From positions 3,162,001 through 3,226,000 of the forward strand of contig NZ_CP157428.1 in the NCBI RefSeq assembly GCF_041021895.1: a stretch of DNA of 64,000 nt, read 5' to 3'. The stretch is from Acinetobacter sp. XH1741 (GTDB lineage Bacteria; Pseudomonadota; Gammaproteobacteria; Pseudomonadales; Moraxellaceae). Below are positions 45,285 to 54,101 of this stretch, in pieces; within the stretch, counting starts at the first letter, position 1; every line of letters begins with the position of its first letter. A program made the position numbers and the translations under genes. The notes under the pieces were generated by a model, which was given only the letters and a program-made list of their open reading frames with translations, made no database searches and was not told the origin of the DNA.

Positions 45285-45361
45285 TGGTAGGTATATCCAG
45301 ACTCGAACTGGAGACCTCTACGATGTCAACGTAGCGCTCTAACCAACTGAGCTATACACCT
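45285..45361 (-). tRNA. tRNA-Val(GAC)
   Basis: A 77-nt cloverleaf on the minus strand: acceptor AGGTGTA/TATACCT (one G-T pair), D arm AGCTCAGTTGGTTAGAGC, anticodon stem CTACG/CGTAG with loop TTGACAT (anticodon GAC), T arm TCCAG-TTCGAGT-CTGGA and an encoded CCA. Confidence 0.95.
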
Positions 45362-45529
45362 AGAATGGAAAGCATCATATTCATTTTTCAAAAGCAAAAC
45401 AAGTGATTTGCCATTGAAAAAAATACAAATGCGCAGACTTTGAGCAAACTATTTTTCATTTCCCAAAAAATAAAACGGTACATGGTTCAACCACATACCG
45501 TTTTATTTTAGCCAAATATCAAGCTCAAC

Positions 45530-45832
45530 TTAACAAGGGCATTTCTTCAAAGTACCACCTGCCGATGGATAGCGCACATCAACACAATGTCGATAGAACG
45601 TCTTCGCATCCATAGGGGTTAAATCTGGATGATGAGCTTTCATATGCTCCAAATACGTTTGATAGTCTGGCACGCCGACCATGAGTCGAAAGCTCTGCTG
45701 TAAACGTTGCCATAAGGTTGCTATACGCGACCAGTTTTTTGGAGAAAGTAATAGCTCTTTTTGTGAGAGCACTGTCATTTTGATGATTTTCGCAATAATG
45801 ACAGTTCCATTTTTTGCAAATTTAAAATTCAT
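45530..45832 (-). CDS. YbdD/YjiX family CstA-associated protein
   Basis: This 100-residue protein ends in the YbdD signature: LMVGVPDYQTYLEHMKAHHP, then YRHCVDVRYPSAGGTLKKCPC. Members are usually about 65 residues and are encoded next to CstA-type transporters; here it directly follows cstA, with 2 bp between. The N-terminal 30 residues are an extension. The ATG at 45832 is supported by GAGGAG, 7 bp upstream in the end of cstA; an internal ATG at 45778 would give a protein closer to family size. Role is probably a small partner of CstA. Confidence 0.83.
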   Translation of the reverse strand: MNFKFAKNGTVIIAKIIKMTVLSQKELLLSPKNWSRIATLWQRLQQSFRLMVGVPDYQTYLEHMKAHHPDLTPMDAKTFYRHCVDVRYPSAGGTLKKCPC

Positions 45833-45834
45833 CT

Positions 45835-47931
45835 TTACTCTCCTCGAGTGGTAACCACTTCAGGATCGGCATATACCGCAGGTGCTTCATTTACAGTCGG
45901 TGTGCGACTCGCTAAAGCACGGCGAACAATACCAATTGAGGCAATAATCATGACAATCGATACAATCATAAAGAAGCCACAAAGTGCAGCATTAATCTGA
46001 TTCGACATCACGATGGTTTGCATTTCGGCAATACTTTTAGCAGGTTTTAGCACTTCACCACGAGCAATTGCATCAGAGAACTTATGCGCTTGCGCCAAGA
46101 AACCAATTTTTGGATTTTCGTGGAAAATCTTTTGCCACCCTGCTGTCATACATGTAATGAACAAGAAAATTGTTGGGAAAATGGTCACCCAAACATACTT
46201 TTCTTTTTTCATTTTAAACAAAATGACAGTACCTAAAATCAATGCCATTGAAGCCAGCATTTGGTTACCTACACCAAACAGAGGCCATAATGAGTTAACA
46301 CCGCCTAATGGGTCAATCACACCTTGATAGACGAAGAAGCCCCACCCACCTACGGCAACGGCTGTACCGACCAAATTACCAATAAATGAACTAGAAGTTT
46401 TAACCGCTGGAATAACAATACCGACTGTGTCTTGCACCATAAAGCGACAAGCACGAGTACCAGCATCAACAGCAGTTAAAATGAATAATGCTTCAAATAA
46501 AATGGCAAAGTGATACCAGAACGCCATCATTGCGCGGCTGTTAAAAATTTCAGAAATGATATGAGCCATACCAATAGCGAAGGTAGGTGCACCACCTGTA
46601 CGCGAAAGAATCGAGCTTTCACCAACCTCTTGAGCCAACACGGTCAACATTTCTGGGGTAACGACAAAGCCTAAATTGCGTACAGCTTCTGCCGCAGTTT
46701 CTACGGTTGTTCCAAGCACTGCTGCTGGGGCATTAATTGCAAAATACACACCCGGGTCTAAGACAGTTGCACAGATCATCGCCATAATACCGACGAAAGA
46801 CTCCATGAGCATACCGCCGTAGCCAATCATGCGCATGTCAGCTTCGTTATCGATAAGTTTTGGTGTCGTACCACTCGATACAAGCGCATGGAAACCAGAA
46901 ATGGCACCACAGGCAATGGTAATAAACAGGAATGGGAATAAGCTACCTGAGAAAACCGGACCTGTACCATCAATGAAATGGGTTACAGCAGGCATTTTCA
47001 ATTCAGGTAATGCAATGATAATACCCACTGCTAAACCAAGAATAACCCCGATTTTTAAGAAAGTAGATAAATAATCACGCGGTGCTAATAGCAGCCACAC
47101 TGGCAATACCGATGCGATAAAACCATAAACGATGAGGCACCAAGTAAGTTGTGTACCAGTTAAAGTGAAGAACTCACCCCAGTAAGGGTCTGCTGCAACA
47201 TGTCCACCATAGACAATAGCCAGCATCATTAAAACAAAGCCAATAATTGAAACTTCTGCAATACGTCCCGGACGAATAAAGCGCATGTACACGCCCATGA
47301 ACAATGCAATTGGAATGGTTGCTGCAATACTAAAAACACCCCATGGACTATGTGCAAGTGCTTTAACAACCACTAACGCCAGTACCGCAAGGATAATAAT
47401 CATTACCCCAAGTGCGCCTAGCATAACGACAACACCAGCAAAAGAACCAAGTTCTTGCTTTGCCATCTCACCCAGTGAGCGACCGTCACGGCGTGTTGAG
47501 ATAAATAAAACTAAAAAATCTTGTACCGCACCCGCGAGTACTACACCGACCAATAACCAGATCGTGCCCGGTAAAAAGCCCATTTGTGCAGCCAAAATTG
47601 GCCCGACTAACGGCCCTGCTCCTGCAATTGCAGCAAAGTGGTGACCGAAAAGTACGTATTTATTGGTGGGTACGTAATCCAGACCATCGGCTAAACGATG
47701 TGCTGGGGTTAAACGTCTTGGGTTTAATTCAAATACTTTAGTTGCAATAAATAGACTATAAAATCGATATGCGATGCTATATACACATGCTGCAGCAAGT
47801 ACAAGCCAAACCGCGTTAACATGTTCACCACGACTGAGTGCCAGCATCCCAAAAGAAATTGCACCTATAATTGCAACTAGGCTCCAGACCAGCTTGGAGG
47901 GAAGCGTAGATTTCGCTTGCATTGTGTCCAT
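45835..47931 (-). CDS. cstA: Carbon starvation protein CstA-type transporter
   Basis: This 698-residue protein has about 16-18 membrane segments. It carries the CstA block GHHFAAIAGAGPLVGPILA followed by AGAVQDFLVLF, SGFHALVSSGTTPKL and AGTRACRFM. CstA-type proteins of E. coli import pyruvate and possibly peptides under starvation. The ATG lies 6 bp behind AGAGG. It is cotranscribed with the YbdD-like gene downstream. E. coli needs a two-component system for its BtsT relative; none is seen here. Confidence 0.93.
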   Translation of the reverse strand: MDTMQAKSTLPSKLVWSLVAIIGAISFGMLALSRGEHVNAVWLVLAAACVYSIAYRFYSLFIATKVFELNPRRLTPAHRLADGLDYVPTNKYVLFGHHFAAIAGAGPLVGPILAAQMGFLPGTIWLLVGVVLAGAVQDFLVLFISTRRDGRSLGEMAKQELGSFAGVVVMLGALGVMIIILAVLALVVVKALAHSPWGVFSIAATIPIALFMGVYMRFIRPGRIAEVSIIGFVLMMLAIVYGGHVAADPYWGEFFTLTGTQLTWCLIVYGFIASVLPVWLLLAPRDYLSTFLKIGVILGLAVGIIIALPELKMPAVTHFIDGTGPVFSGSLFPFLFITIACGAISGFHALVSSGTTPKLIDNEADMRMIGYGGMLMESFVGIMAMICATVLDPGVYFAINAPAAVLGTTVETAAEAVRNLGFVVTPEMLTVLAQEVGESSILSRTGGAPTFAIGMAHIISEIFNSRAMMAFWYHFAILFEALFILTAVDAGTRACRFMVQDTVGIVIPAVKTSSSFIGNLVGTAVAVGGWGFFVYQGVIDPLGGVNSLWPLFGVGNQMLASMALILGTVILFKMKKEKYVWVTIFPTIFLFITCMTAGWQKIFHENPKIGFLAQAHKFSDAIARGEVLKPAKSIAEMQTIVMSNQINAALCGFFMIVSIVMIIASIGIVRRALASRTPTVNEAPAVYADPEVVTTRGE

Positions 47932-48047
47932 TCTTAACCTCTCAATAAATAACTACAGCATTTTTATATTGTTATGTACTGTTTCTCTTAATCCCTGTGA
48001 CTCTACTCCTCCTTTTTCTTTTTTCCTCTTATACTTTCGCATAAAAA

Positions 48048-48072
48048 AAGGGATGATTTACATCATCCCTTC
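48048..48072 (-). terminator. efp terminator
   Basis: AAGGGATGAT-tta-CATCATCCCTT stem. On the minus strand it is followed by a T tract, 24 bp after the efp stop. Confidence 0.85.
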
Positions 48073-48095
48073 GATAATAGTGTATTTTTTAACTA

Positions 48096-48665
48096 TTATG
48101 CACGCTCTAAATAATCGCCAGTACGAGTATCTACACGAACGCTTTCTTCTTGCTGAACAAATAACGGAACACGAACAACCGCACCTGTTTCAAGCTTAGC
48201 TGGTTTACCGCCACCGCCAGATGTATCACCACGTACGCCCGGATCAGTTTCAACGATTTTCAATACAACGAAGTTCGGTGGGCTTACTGTTAAAGGTACG
48301 CCGTTGAACAACATAATTGTACATTTTTCATTTGAATCGTCTTTTAACCATTTAGCAGCATCGCCCATTGCAATTTTGTCTGCAGCGATTTGCTCAAAAG
48401 ATACAGGATCCATGAAATTCCACATTTCACCATCGTTGTATAGGTATTCCATTTCAACTTCAACGATGTCAGCTGCTTCTAAAGAGTCACCTGATTTGAA
48501 AGTTTTTTCTAATACTTTACCGGTTTTAAGGTTACGTAATTTTACACGGTTGAACGCTTGACCTTTACCTGGTTTTACATATTCGTTTTCCATGATAGAA
48601 CATGGGTTACCATCAAGCATAACCTTAAGGCCAGCTTTGAAATCATTTGTAGAATAATAGGCCAT
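48096..48665 (-). CDS. efp: Elongation factor P
   Basis: EF-P helps ribosomes through consecutive prolines. The protein has 189 residues from the ATG at 48665 ([10 protein letters not shown]); the GTG at 48674 is not needed. The modification site is Lys34 in VKPGKGQAF. The KPGKG loop with Lys, not Arg, means beta-lysylation as in enterobacteria, done by EpmA and EpmB. In agreement, the epmB gene is divergently encoded 73 bp away, so the two share one promoter region. The gene is single and has its own terminator. Confidence 0.96.
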   Translation of the reverse strand: MAYYSTNDFKAGLKVMLDGNPCSIMENEYVKPGKGQAFNRVKLRNLKTGKVLEKTFKSGDSLEAADIVEVEMEYLYNDGEMWNFMDPVSFEQIAADKIAMGDAAKWLKDDSNEKCTIMLFNGVPLTVSPPNFVVLKIVETDPGVRGDTSGGGGKPAKLETGAVVRVPLFVQQEESVRVDTRTGDYLERA

Positions 48666-48738
48666 GAAAGGCACACTCCAAACTTAACAAGTCAACTATG
48701 CGATATAATGCGTTGTTGCATTATCTTAATCGTGTCAA

Positions 48739-49755
48739 ATGATAAACTATTTATACCAAGAGCAAAACTGGCAATCACAACTCAGTGACCTTATTACTGA
48801 TCCTTCTGAACTGCTCAGCCTACTCGAGTTATCCTCAGATCAACTATTATCGGGTGCGATTCTAGCTTCTGAAAAGTTTAAATTACGTGTGCCTCGTGCG
48901 TTCGTCGGAAAAATGAACGCTAAAAACCCACTTGACCCGCTTTTGCTACAAGTATTGCCTCATCATTTAGAGCTTGAGGAACATCCCGAGTTTGTCACAG
49001 ACCCTTTGGGTGAAGAAGCAGCGAACCAATTACCGGGTGTTTTACATAAATATAAATCACGTTTTTTACTGACTTTGACAGGTGCTTGCGCCGTACACTG
49101 CCGTTACTGTTTCCGCCGTCACTTTCCCTATCAGGAAAATTTGCCTAAAAATGACGATTGGATAAATATTAAAAACTATATTGAAGCCAATCCTGACATT
49201 AATGAAGTCATTTTAAGTGGTGGTGATCCGCTAACACTTTCTAACCGAAAATTGGCACTTTGGTTAGAACGTTTATCATCTCTCAAACAAGTAAAGATTT
49301 TGAGAATTCATTCACGAGTTCCAATTGTCATTCCAAACCGAATCGACGAAGAGCTGATTTCTTTATTAAAAAACAGTAGGCTGCGTATTATTCTGGTGGT
49401 ACACTCAAACCATGCTTCTGAACTCGATGACTTTACTTGTTCAAAGTTAATGGAGTTATCTTCACACCACATTACTGTACTGAATCAGGCTGTATTGTTA
49501 AAAGGTGTCAATGATTCTGCTCAAACTTTAACTGACTTAAGTTATCGTCTATTTGAAGCTCGCGTTATGCCTTATTACTTACACGTATTAGATAAAGTAA
49601 AAGGCGCACAGCATTTTGATTTAATACCATCTGAAATAGATGCGATATATCAAGACGTGTTAGCGAGCCTACCTGGATATCTGGTTCCTAAACTCGTCAG
49701 GGAAATTGCGGGCGAAAAGAATAAAACACCGCTTTTTGGGGCTACAACTTTTTGA
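48739..49755 (+). CDS. epmB: EF-P beta-lysylation protein EpmB (radical SAM lysine 2,3-aminomutase-like)
   Basis: EpmB converts (S)-alpha-lysine to (R)-beta-lysine, which EpmA puts on Lys34 of EF-P. The 338-residue protein is a lysine-2,3-aminomutase-type radical SAM enzyme. The cluster-binding CxxxCxxC is in TGACAVHCRYCFRRHFPY (about residue 114), followed by ILSGGDPL (about 155), and a PLP Lys near the C terminus is plausible in HVLDKVKGAQHF. Acting partner efp is the divergent neighbour; epmA is not in the window. The ATG at 48739 lacks a strong ribosome-binding site. Confidence 0.93.
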   Translation: MINYLYQEQNWQSQLSDLITDPSELLSLLELSSDQLLSGAILASEKFKLRVPRAFVGKMNAKNPLDPLLLQVLPHHLELEEHPEFVTDPLGEEAANQLPGVLHKYKSRFLLTLTGACAVHCRYCFRRHFPYQENLPKNDDWINIKNYIEANPDINEVILSGGDPLTLSNRKLALWLERLSSLKQVKILRIHSRVPIVIPNRIDEELISLLKNSRLRIILVVHSNHASELDDFTCSKLMELSSHHITVLNQAVLLKGVNDSAQTLTDLSYRLFEARVMPYYLHVLDKVKGAQHFDLIPSEIDAIYQDVLASLPGYLVPKLVREIAGEKNKTPLFGATTF

Positions 49756-49770
49756 GTTATATAATAAGTG

Positions 49771-51516
49771 ATGATGAATAATGCGCTTTCGGACATTTTT
49801 CACAATCAAACCGCACTTTCTCGTGAACGGTTAAGCTTTTGTGAAGCCAACATTAAAGATCTTAATGAATGGGTCACTACCCTTTCTATTATGCAATTGG
49901 GTGATACCTCAAAAGCGCTATTTACCGCAATTTTGGAGTTAAACGAATTAAATTGCAGCGAAACCTTACGCTTCGACTTAATTCAGACACTTCACCCAAC
50001 TATTAATAATGTTTTGGCAAGTTTAGAAAAAAACTTTTTTAACCAAGGCGTGATTAGTACAGATCGTAATGAGCACATCATTGAGCTGGCAATGCTTTTG
50101 CGCTGTTATTTTGCCAGCATTTATTTAAATATCGCAAAGACAAGCCACGAGCAGCTACAAAAGCAAAAGTTTTCTTTGTTTTCTTTTAAGCAAAAGAAAA
50201 ACTTACAAACTGCCCGTATTTTGGCGACATTCCATGCATTGCAGCAACTGACCAACCTTTTATACCAGCAACACATGCTTTACAGCGAACCTGTAAAAGG
50301 CCAATGGTTAATTGCGCACCAACTCTATGAAACAGCGGTTCAGCACAAATATCATTTAACCAATATTAATCATATTCAAGGTGTACAGCACCCATTAGCG
50401 AATATTACACAAGCTTATGCCCAGCTTATTTTATTAGATATTTTTAACACCAATCAGATTCGTCAATCAGAAATTCAAGCCTTGTTTCAATGTAGTTTTG
50501 ACTGGGCACGTATGATTCAGATCTTGCCTAAAGACTCGGCCTTAACCAAGTATGTGGTCGATCCAACTAAAGATCACCCACCCGTCTATAACAAAAAACA
50601 AAGTTCGAATTTCAATCCAAGCATATTTATTAGCACCCAAGCTTTGCTTGAACATGTTACTGCCACCATGCACAAAAATGCTCAGTACATGTCTAAAAAT
50701 GAAAAGATTTATCTAAGCCCAGCATTAAAATTTCACGTTCAAACCATTTTAGGAACGACAGCACAGCGCCGTCATGAACGTTATGAATATAATGCTGCAC
50801 TGCAAATCTGTTTCGGGTTAAGTACCGCTCATTTTTATTTATCTAAAGCAAAAAACTTTGAAGAAACACTACAACTCAACAATAACTATAATCTACAAAG
50901 TGAATCAAAAGTTTTATCAAACTTAGAGAAAAAAGAGCAACAAACCTCCTCATACCAACGCCTAAGCCGCGAAACCAAAACCATTTATCAAACCACTGTG
51001 CTTGATATCAGTGTAAATGGCTACCGTATAAAATGGTCTGGTGAGGCACCCAAAAACTTAAGAACTGGCGAATATATTTTAGTGAAGGAAACACTCCATG
51101 GTCAGTGGCGTGGTGGTGTTATTCGCTGGATTAAGCAATCGACAGAAAAATCTCTGGAACTCGGTTTAGAAATTCTTTCACAAGCGATGTTCCCTTGCGC
51201 TGTACATATTCAGGCAGAGCGCCATACTCGCAATTACCACCCTGCACTATTACTACAAACTCAAAACTTAGAAGAAATACAAAACACGCTTATTTTACCG
51301 GGATCTCAAATTTTTAGAGAGCAACAAACAATTCATTTACGATTGGGGACAGAAGAAATCAAAGTGTATCTACTCAAAGCACAACTCATTACTCAGAGTT
51401 TTATTCAATTTCAGTTTGAGCTTTTGAATGAGCAGCAGCAACATCTGCTCGATCAGTTCATGTTGAAAAAGAATAATAACGTGAATAGCCAAGATTTATG
51501 GGAAGCATTAAAGTGA
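49771..51516 (+). CDS. Large protein with PilZ-like motifs, partner of the FimX-like gene
   Basis: This 581-residue protein has no signal or membrane segment. The first 320 residues are helical and repeat-like. RRHERYE (about residue 331) and DISVNGYRIKW (about 411) together reproduce the two c-di-GMP-binding motifs of PilZ domains (RxxxR, D/NxSxxG), but with about 80 residues between them instead of the usual 20-30. The last part (about 400-570) looks like a beta-barrel. It overlaps the following FimX-like gene, an arrangement that recalls PA4958-fimX of Pseudomonas aeruginosa. The start may be the first ATG (49771) or the next (49774). A c-di-GMP effector for surface motility is inferred. 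Confidence 0.62.
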   Translation: MMNNALSDIFHNQTALSRERLSFCEANIKDLNEWVTTLSIMQLGDTSKALFTAILELNELNCSETLRFDLIQTLHPTINNVLASLEKNFFNQGVISTDRNEHIIELAMLLRCYFASIYLNIAKTSHEQLQKQKFSLFSFKQKKNLQTARILATFHALQQLTNLLYQQHMLYSEPVKGQWLIAHQLYETAVQHKYHLTNINHIQGVQHPLANITQAYAQLILLDIFNTNQIRQSEIQALFQCSFDWARMIQILPKDSALTKYVVDPTKDHPPVYNKKQSSNFNPSIFISTQALLEHVTATMHKNAQYMSKNEKIYLSPALKFHVQTILGTTAQRRHERYEYNAALQICFGLSTAHFYLSKAKNFEETLQLNNNYNLQSESKVLSNLEKKEQQTSSYQRLSRETKTIYQTTVLDISVNGYRIKWSGEAPKNLRTGEYILVKETLHGQWRGGVIRWIKQSTEKSLELGLEILSQAMFPCAVHIQAERHTRNYHPALLLQTQNLEEIQNTLILPGSQIFREQQTIHLRLGTEEIKVYLLKAQLITQSFIQFQFELLNEQQQHLLDQFMLKKNNNVNSQDLWEALK

Positions 51517-53621
51517 GAAACTCTTTACTATCTAAAAAGTTAAAACGTACTGAAATACGTTTACTCATTATTGATGATAACCAGTTACGTTATAACCAAA
51601 TTTTAAATTTATTATCGGGGAATGAATATCAAGTTAATGCCTTATTACTTGATGATTTAAAAAGTTTTGAAAAGCAGCTCAATACATCTTGGGATGTGAT
51701 TGTTTTTGGTCGCGCATATGATTTGAAAATTGAACAAACTCTCTCCCTTGTTCAAGCATCAGAACAGCCACAGCTTCCGATTTTACTTTTACAACCAGAT
51801 GATTACCAACCGCAGCAATACCAAAGTTATATCCAAAAAGGTATTTATGATGTAGTTCGGTTAGAGCCACTAGATCATTTCTATATCACGCTTATTCGAA
51901 CCTTGTCGTATAGCCGTCTTTTACAAACGGAACAACGTTTGTTAGCAGAGCTTGATACCATTCATACTCATACGCAGACTCTAGTCGACAACAGCCATAA
52001 AGCAGTCGCTATTTTCCAAGAAGGCATTCACATTAAGGCAAATACAGAATATTTAAATCTTTTTGGCTTTCAGCAAGAAGAAGATATTATTGGTTTACCG
52101 ATCTTGGATGTCTTACAACCTAATGATTTAAATATTTTTAAACAGCGTTTTAAAAAAATTTCGTTAGGTCAATTTGATCAAGCACGCTTCGAAATTCAAA
52201 GTCAGCATCAGGCCATTTCTGGTAATAATGCTTTAAAACTAGAATTTATTCCAAGTCAGGAAGAAGACGCTGTCCAACTGACCATTGATTATCATGTTGA
52301 TTTAAACACTCCGGCAAACACGTCTCCGTCCGAGAAAAATGTGGGGTTAAGCTCAGCTTGGCAACAGATTAATCGACACTTAAGCACTCACCCTGCCCAA
52401 ACAAATGCAGTAGTTTTATTTAAACTCGCACAGTGCCCAGAGCGACTGTTTCAACAGAGTTGGCAGACGTTGGGGCAATATTTCAATCAGCTCCATGGTT
52501 TTTTAAAAGACCATGCTCAAATGCCGATTTTTCAAGTTGATTTGGGGACTTATGTCGGTCTATTACAGGCAGAAAATAGTTCAGTTTTAAACTCACAGTT
52601 AACGAGTTTACAAACTTTGCAAAAGGAACACCTGTTAGAAATTCATGAGCAAAATTTTTCGGTACAGCTAAAGCTCGGTTATGCTTTTCTGAACGATTCA
52701 TTCAATGATGACTCTTTTACATCATTGCTAAATCAGGCTGAAAAGCAGAATTTACCTCAAGCTACACCTCAACTTGAAGTAATCCCAATTGTAGAAACAA
52801 CAGTTACACCGAGCATTGAAAAGATTGCGCTTGATTTAACAATTGAACATTTTGAACCTAGTTCGAAGTCTTCTCTGCTACAGCAGTTAAGACAAAAATT
52901 AGCTCAAGGTGAGATCCATCTGAAATATCAGCAAATTTATGACAAGCAAGACCAAGAAACTCATAACTATGAGGTGACAAGTGGTTTTATTGCAGATGAG
53001 CGTTGGTATGAATTAAGTGATTTAGTTGACTTAAAAGAAGATGCTGAACTTTCTATTCAATTAGACCGCTGGATATTGGTAGAAGCATGTAAGCAACTAC
53101 ATAACTTTATTGCTCAATATCCTAAAGCGAAACTCATTATTAACCTCAATATTGATATTTTGCTCAAAGATAAGTCATTCCCTGAACTGATTTCAAAACT
53201 GCTTACTATCATTGGTAGCAAAATTGAAAGCCCGCTGATTTTACAGTTTTCGGAACAAGCCATTCAGTATCACCTTCCAACTGCTCAACAGATGATTGGT
53301 CGGTTACGTCAACATGGCGCAGAAGTTTCCATTAGAGACTTCGCTTCGTCTATTTATAGTGATTCGATATTGCAGCAACTTGATATTCAACTTGTAAAAT
53401 TACAACCCAATAAAACTGAGCTATTAAGTTCAGATCAGGGATTGAATAACTTACAAGAGAAAGTATTGAACTATTTGACTGTAAAACCGATTGGAATTTT
53501 ATTGGCTCACTTAAATGATATGAACCTATTTGCAAATGCATGGAATGTGGAAGCACGTTTCTTGCAAGGGGATTATTTTCAGAAAAAACTTGATCGTTTA
53601 ACCGATGTACAAGACCAGTAA
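51513..53621 (+). CDS. FimX-like degenerate REC-PAS-GGDEF-EAL protein
   Basis: This protein of about 702 residues has a receiver-like domain (about 12-125), a PAS domain (about 145-250), a degenerate GGDEF domain (about 270-400; YVGLLQ at the signature place) and a degenerate EAL domain (about 460-695). The EAL motif reads EVTS, the DDFGTG loop reads RDFASS, and ELEITES reads LQFSEQ. It should be catalytically dead, like FimX, which binds c-di-GMP to control type IV pilus assembly. The GTG at 51513 gives a 4-bp overlap with the previous stop and GGAAG at 7 bp, so I prefer it to the ATG at 51498. FimX homology is by architecture and degeneration. Confidence 0.7.
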   Translation: MRNSLLSKKLKRTEIRLLIIDDNQLRYNQILNLLSGNEYQVNALLLDDLKSFEKQLNTSWDVIVFGRAYDLKIEQTLSLVQASEQPQLPILLLQPDDYQPQQYQSYIQKGIYDVVRLEPLDHFYITLIRTLSYSRLLQTEQRLLAELDTIHTHTQTLVDNSHKAVAIFQEGIHIKANTEYLNLFGFQQEEDIIGLPILDVLQPNDLNIFKQRFKKISLGQFDQARFEIQSQHQAISGNNALKLEFIPSQEEDAVQLTIDYHVDLNTPANTSPSEKNVGLSSAWQQINRHLSTHPAQTNAVVLFKLAQCPERLFQQSWQTLGQYFNQLHGFLKDHAQMPIFQVDLGTYVGLLQAENSSVLNSQLTSLQTLQKEHLLEIHEQNFSVQLKLGYAFLNDSFNDDSFTSLLNQAEKQNLPQATPQLEVIPIVETTVTPSIEKIALDLTIEHFEPSSKSSLLQQLRQKLAQGEIHLKYQQIYDKQDQETHNYEVTSGFIADERWYELSDLVDLKEDAELSIQLDRWILVEACKQLHNFIAQYPKAKLIINLNIDILLKDKSFPELISKLLTIIGSKIESPLILQFSEQAIQYHLPTAQQMIGRLRQHGAEVSIRDFASSIYSDSILQQLDIQLVKLQPNKTELLSSDQGLNNLQEKVLNYLTVKPIGILLAHLNDMNLFANAWNVEARFLQGDYFQKKLDRLTDVQDQ

Positions 53622-53641
53622 TGGTCTTGTTCTTTAAAAAT

Positions 53642-53667
53642 AAAAAACGGGCATAAGCCCGTTTTTT
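53642..53667. terminator. Bidirectional terminator between the FimX-like gene and rpmE
   Basis: AAAAAACGGGC / GCCCGTTTTTT with a 4-nt loop, symmetric for both convergent genes. Confidence 0.88.
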
Positions 53668-53683
53668 ATTTCGTTCTGAAGTA

Positions 53684-53908
53684 TTAACGCTTGATAGAGC
53701 GAGACATACCAGAGAAACGTTGTTTGAATTTGTCGATACGACCACCAGTATCTACATTCTTTTGTTTACCAGTGTAGAATGGGTGGCAAGCTGAACATAC
53801 GTCAAGGTAAATAGTTTCTTTACCTAAAGCAGAACGAGTTTCGATTACGTTACCGCATGAGCAAGTTGCAACTAATTTTTCATATTTTGGGTGAATATCG
53901 GCGCGCAT
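53684..53908 (-). CDS. rpmE: 50S ribosomal protein L31 (zinc-binding type)
   Basis: This 74-residue protein is L31, part of the large subunit and the bridge to the 30S head. It starts MRADIHPKY, and the Cys16, Cys18, Cys37, Cys40 set (CSCGN, CSACHP) marks the zinc-containing RpmE1 type rather than the zinc-free YkgM form. The ATG follows AGGAGTAATCGACG. The upstream 193 bp on the coding strand carry a small CTCTA/TAGAG hairpin and no evident ribosomal leader. The gene stands alone. Confidence 0.95.
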   Translation of the reverse strand: MRADIHPKYEKLVATCSCGNVIETRSALGKETIYLDVCSACHPFYTGKQKNVDTGGRIDKFKQRFSGMSRSIKR

Positions 53909-54101
53909 CGTCGATTACTCCTAATTGAAGAAAGGCTTAAGCTGTCATCGCAATTGATCACTCTCAATTAAATTGAGGCAGGCTTTTACAAGCAGATCAA
54001 CACCACAACAGACCATTCTTTTGGCCCACCGAAACCTCTAGGGTTAGAGCTAAGCACAACAAGTGGACAGTATTATACGCCATATAAATCTTTTTTGCGA
54101 A

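Noticed and set aside
45285-45361. tRNA-Val as an integration site for the PAAR region
   Set aside because: No integrase gene and no direct repeat of the tRNA 3' end were found in the 42-45 kb interval.
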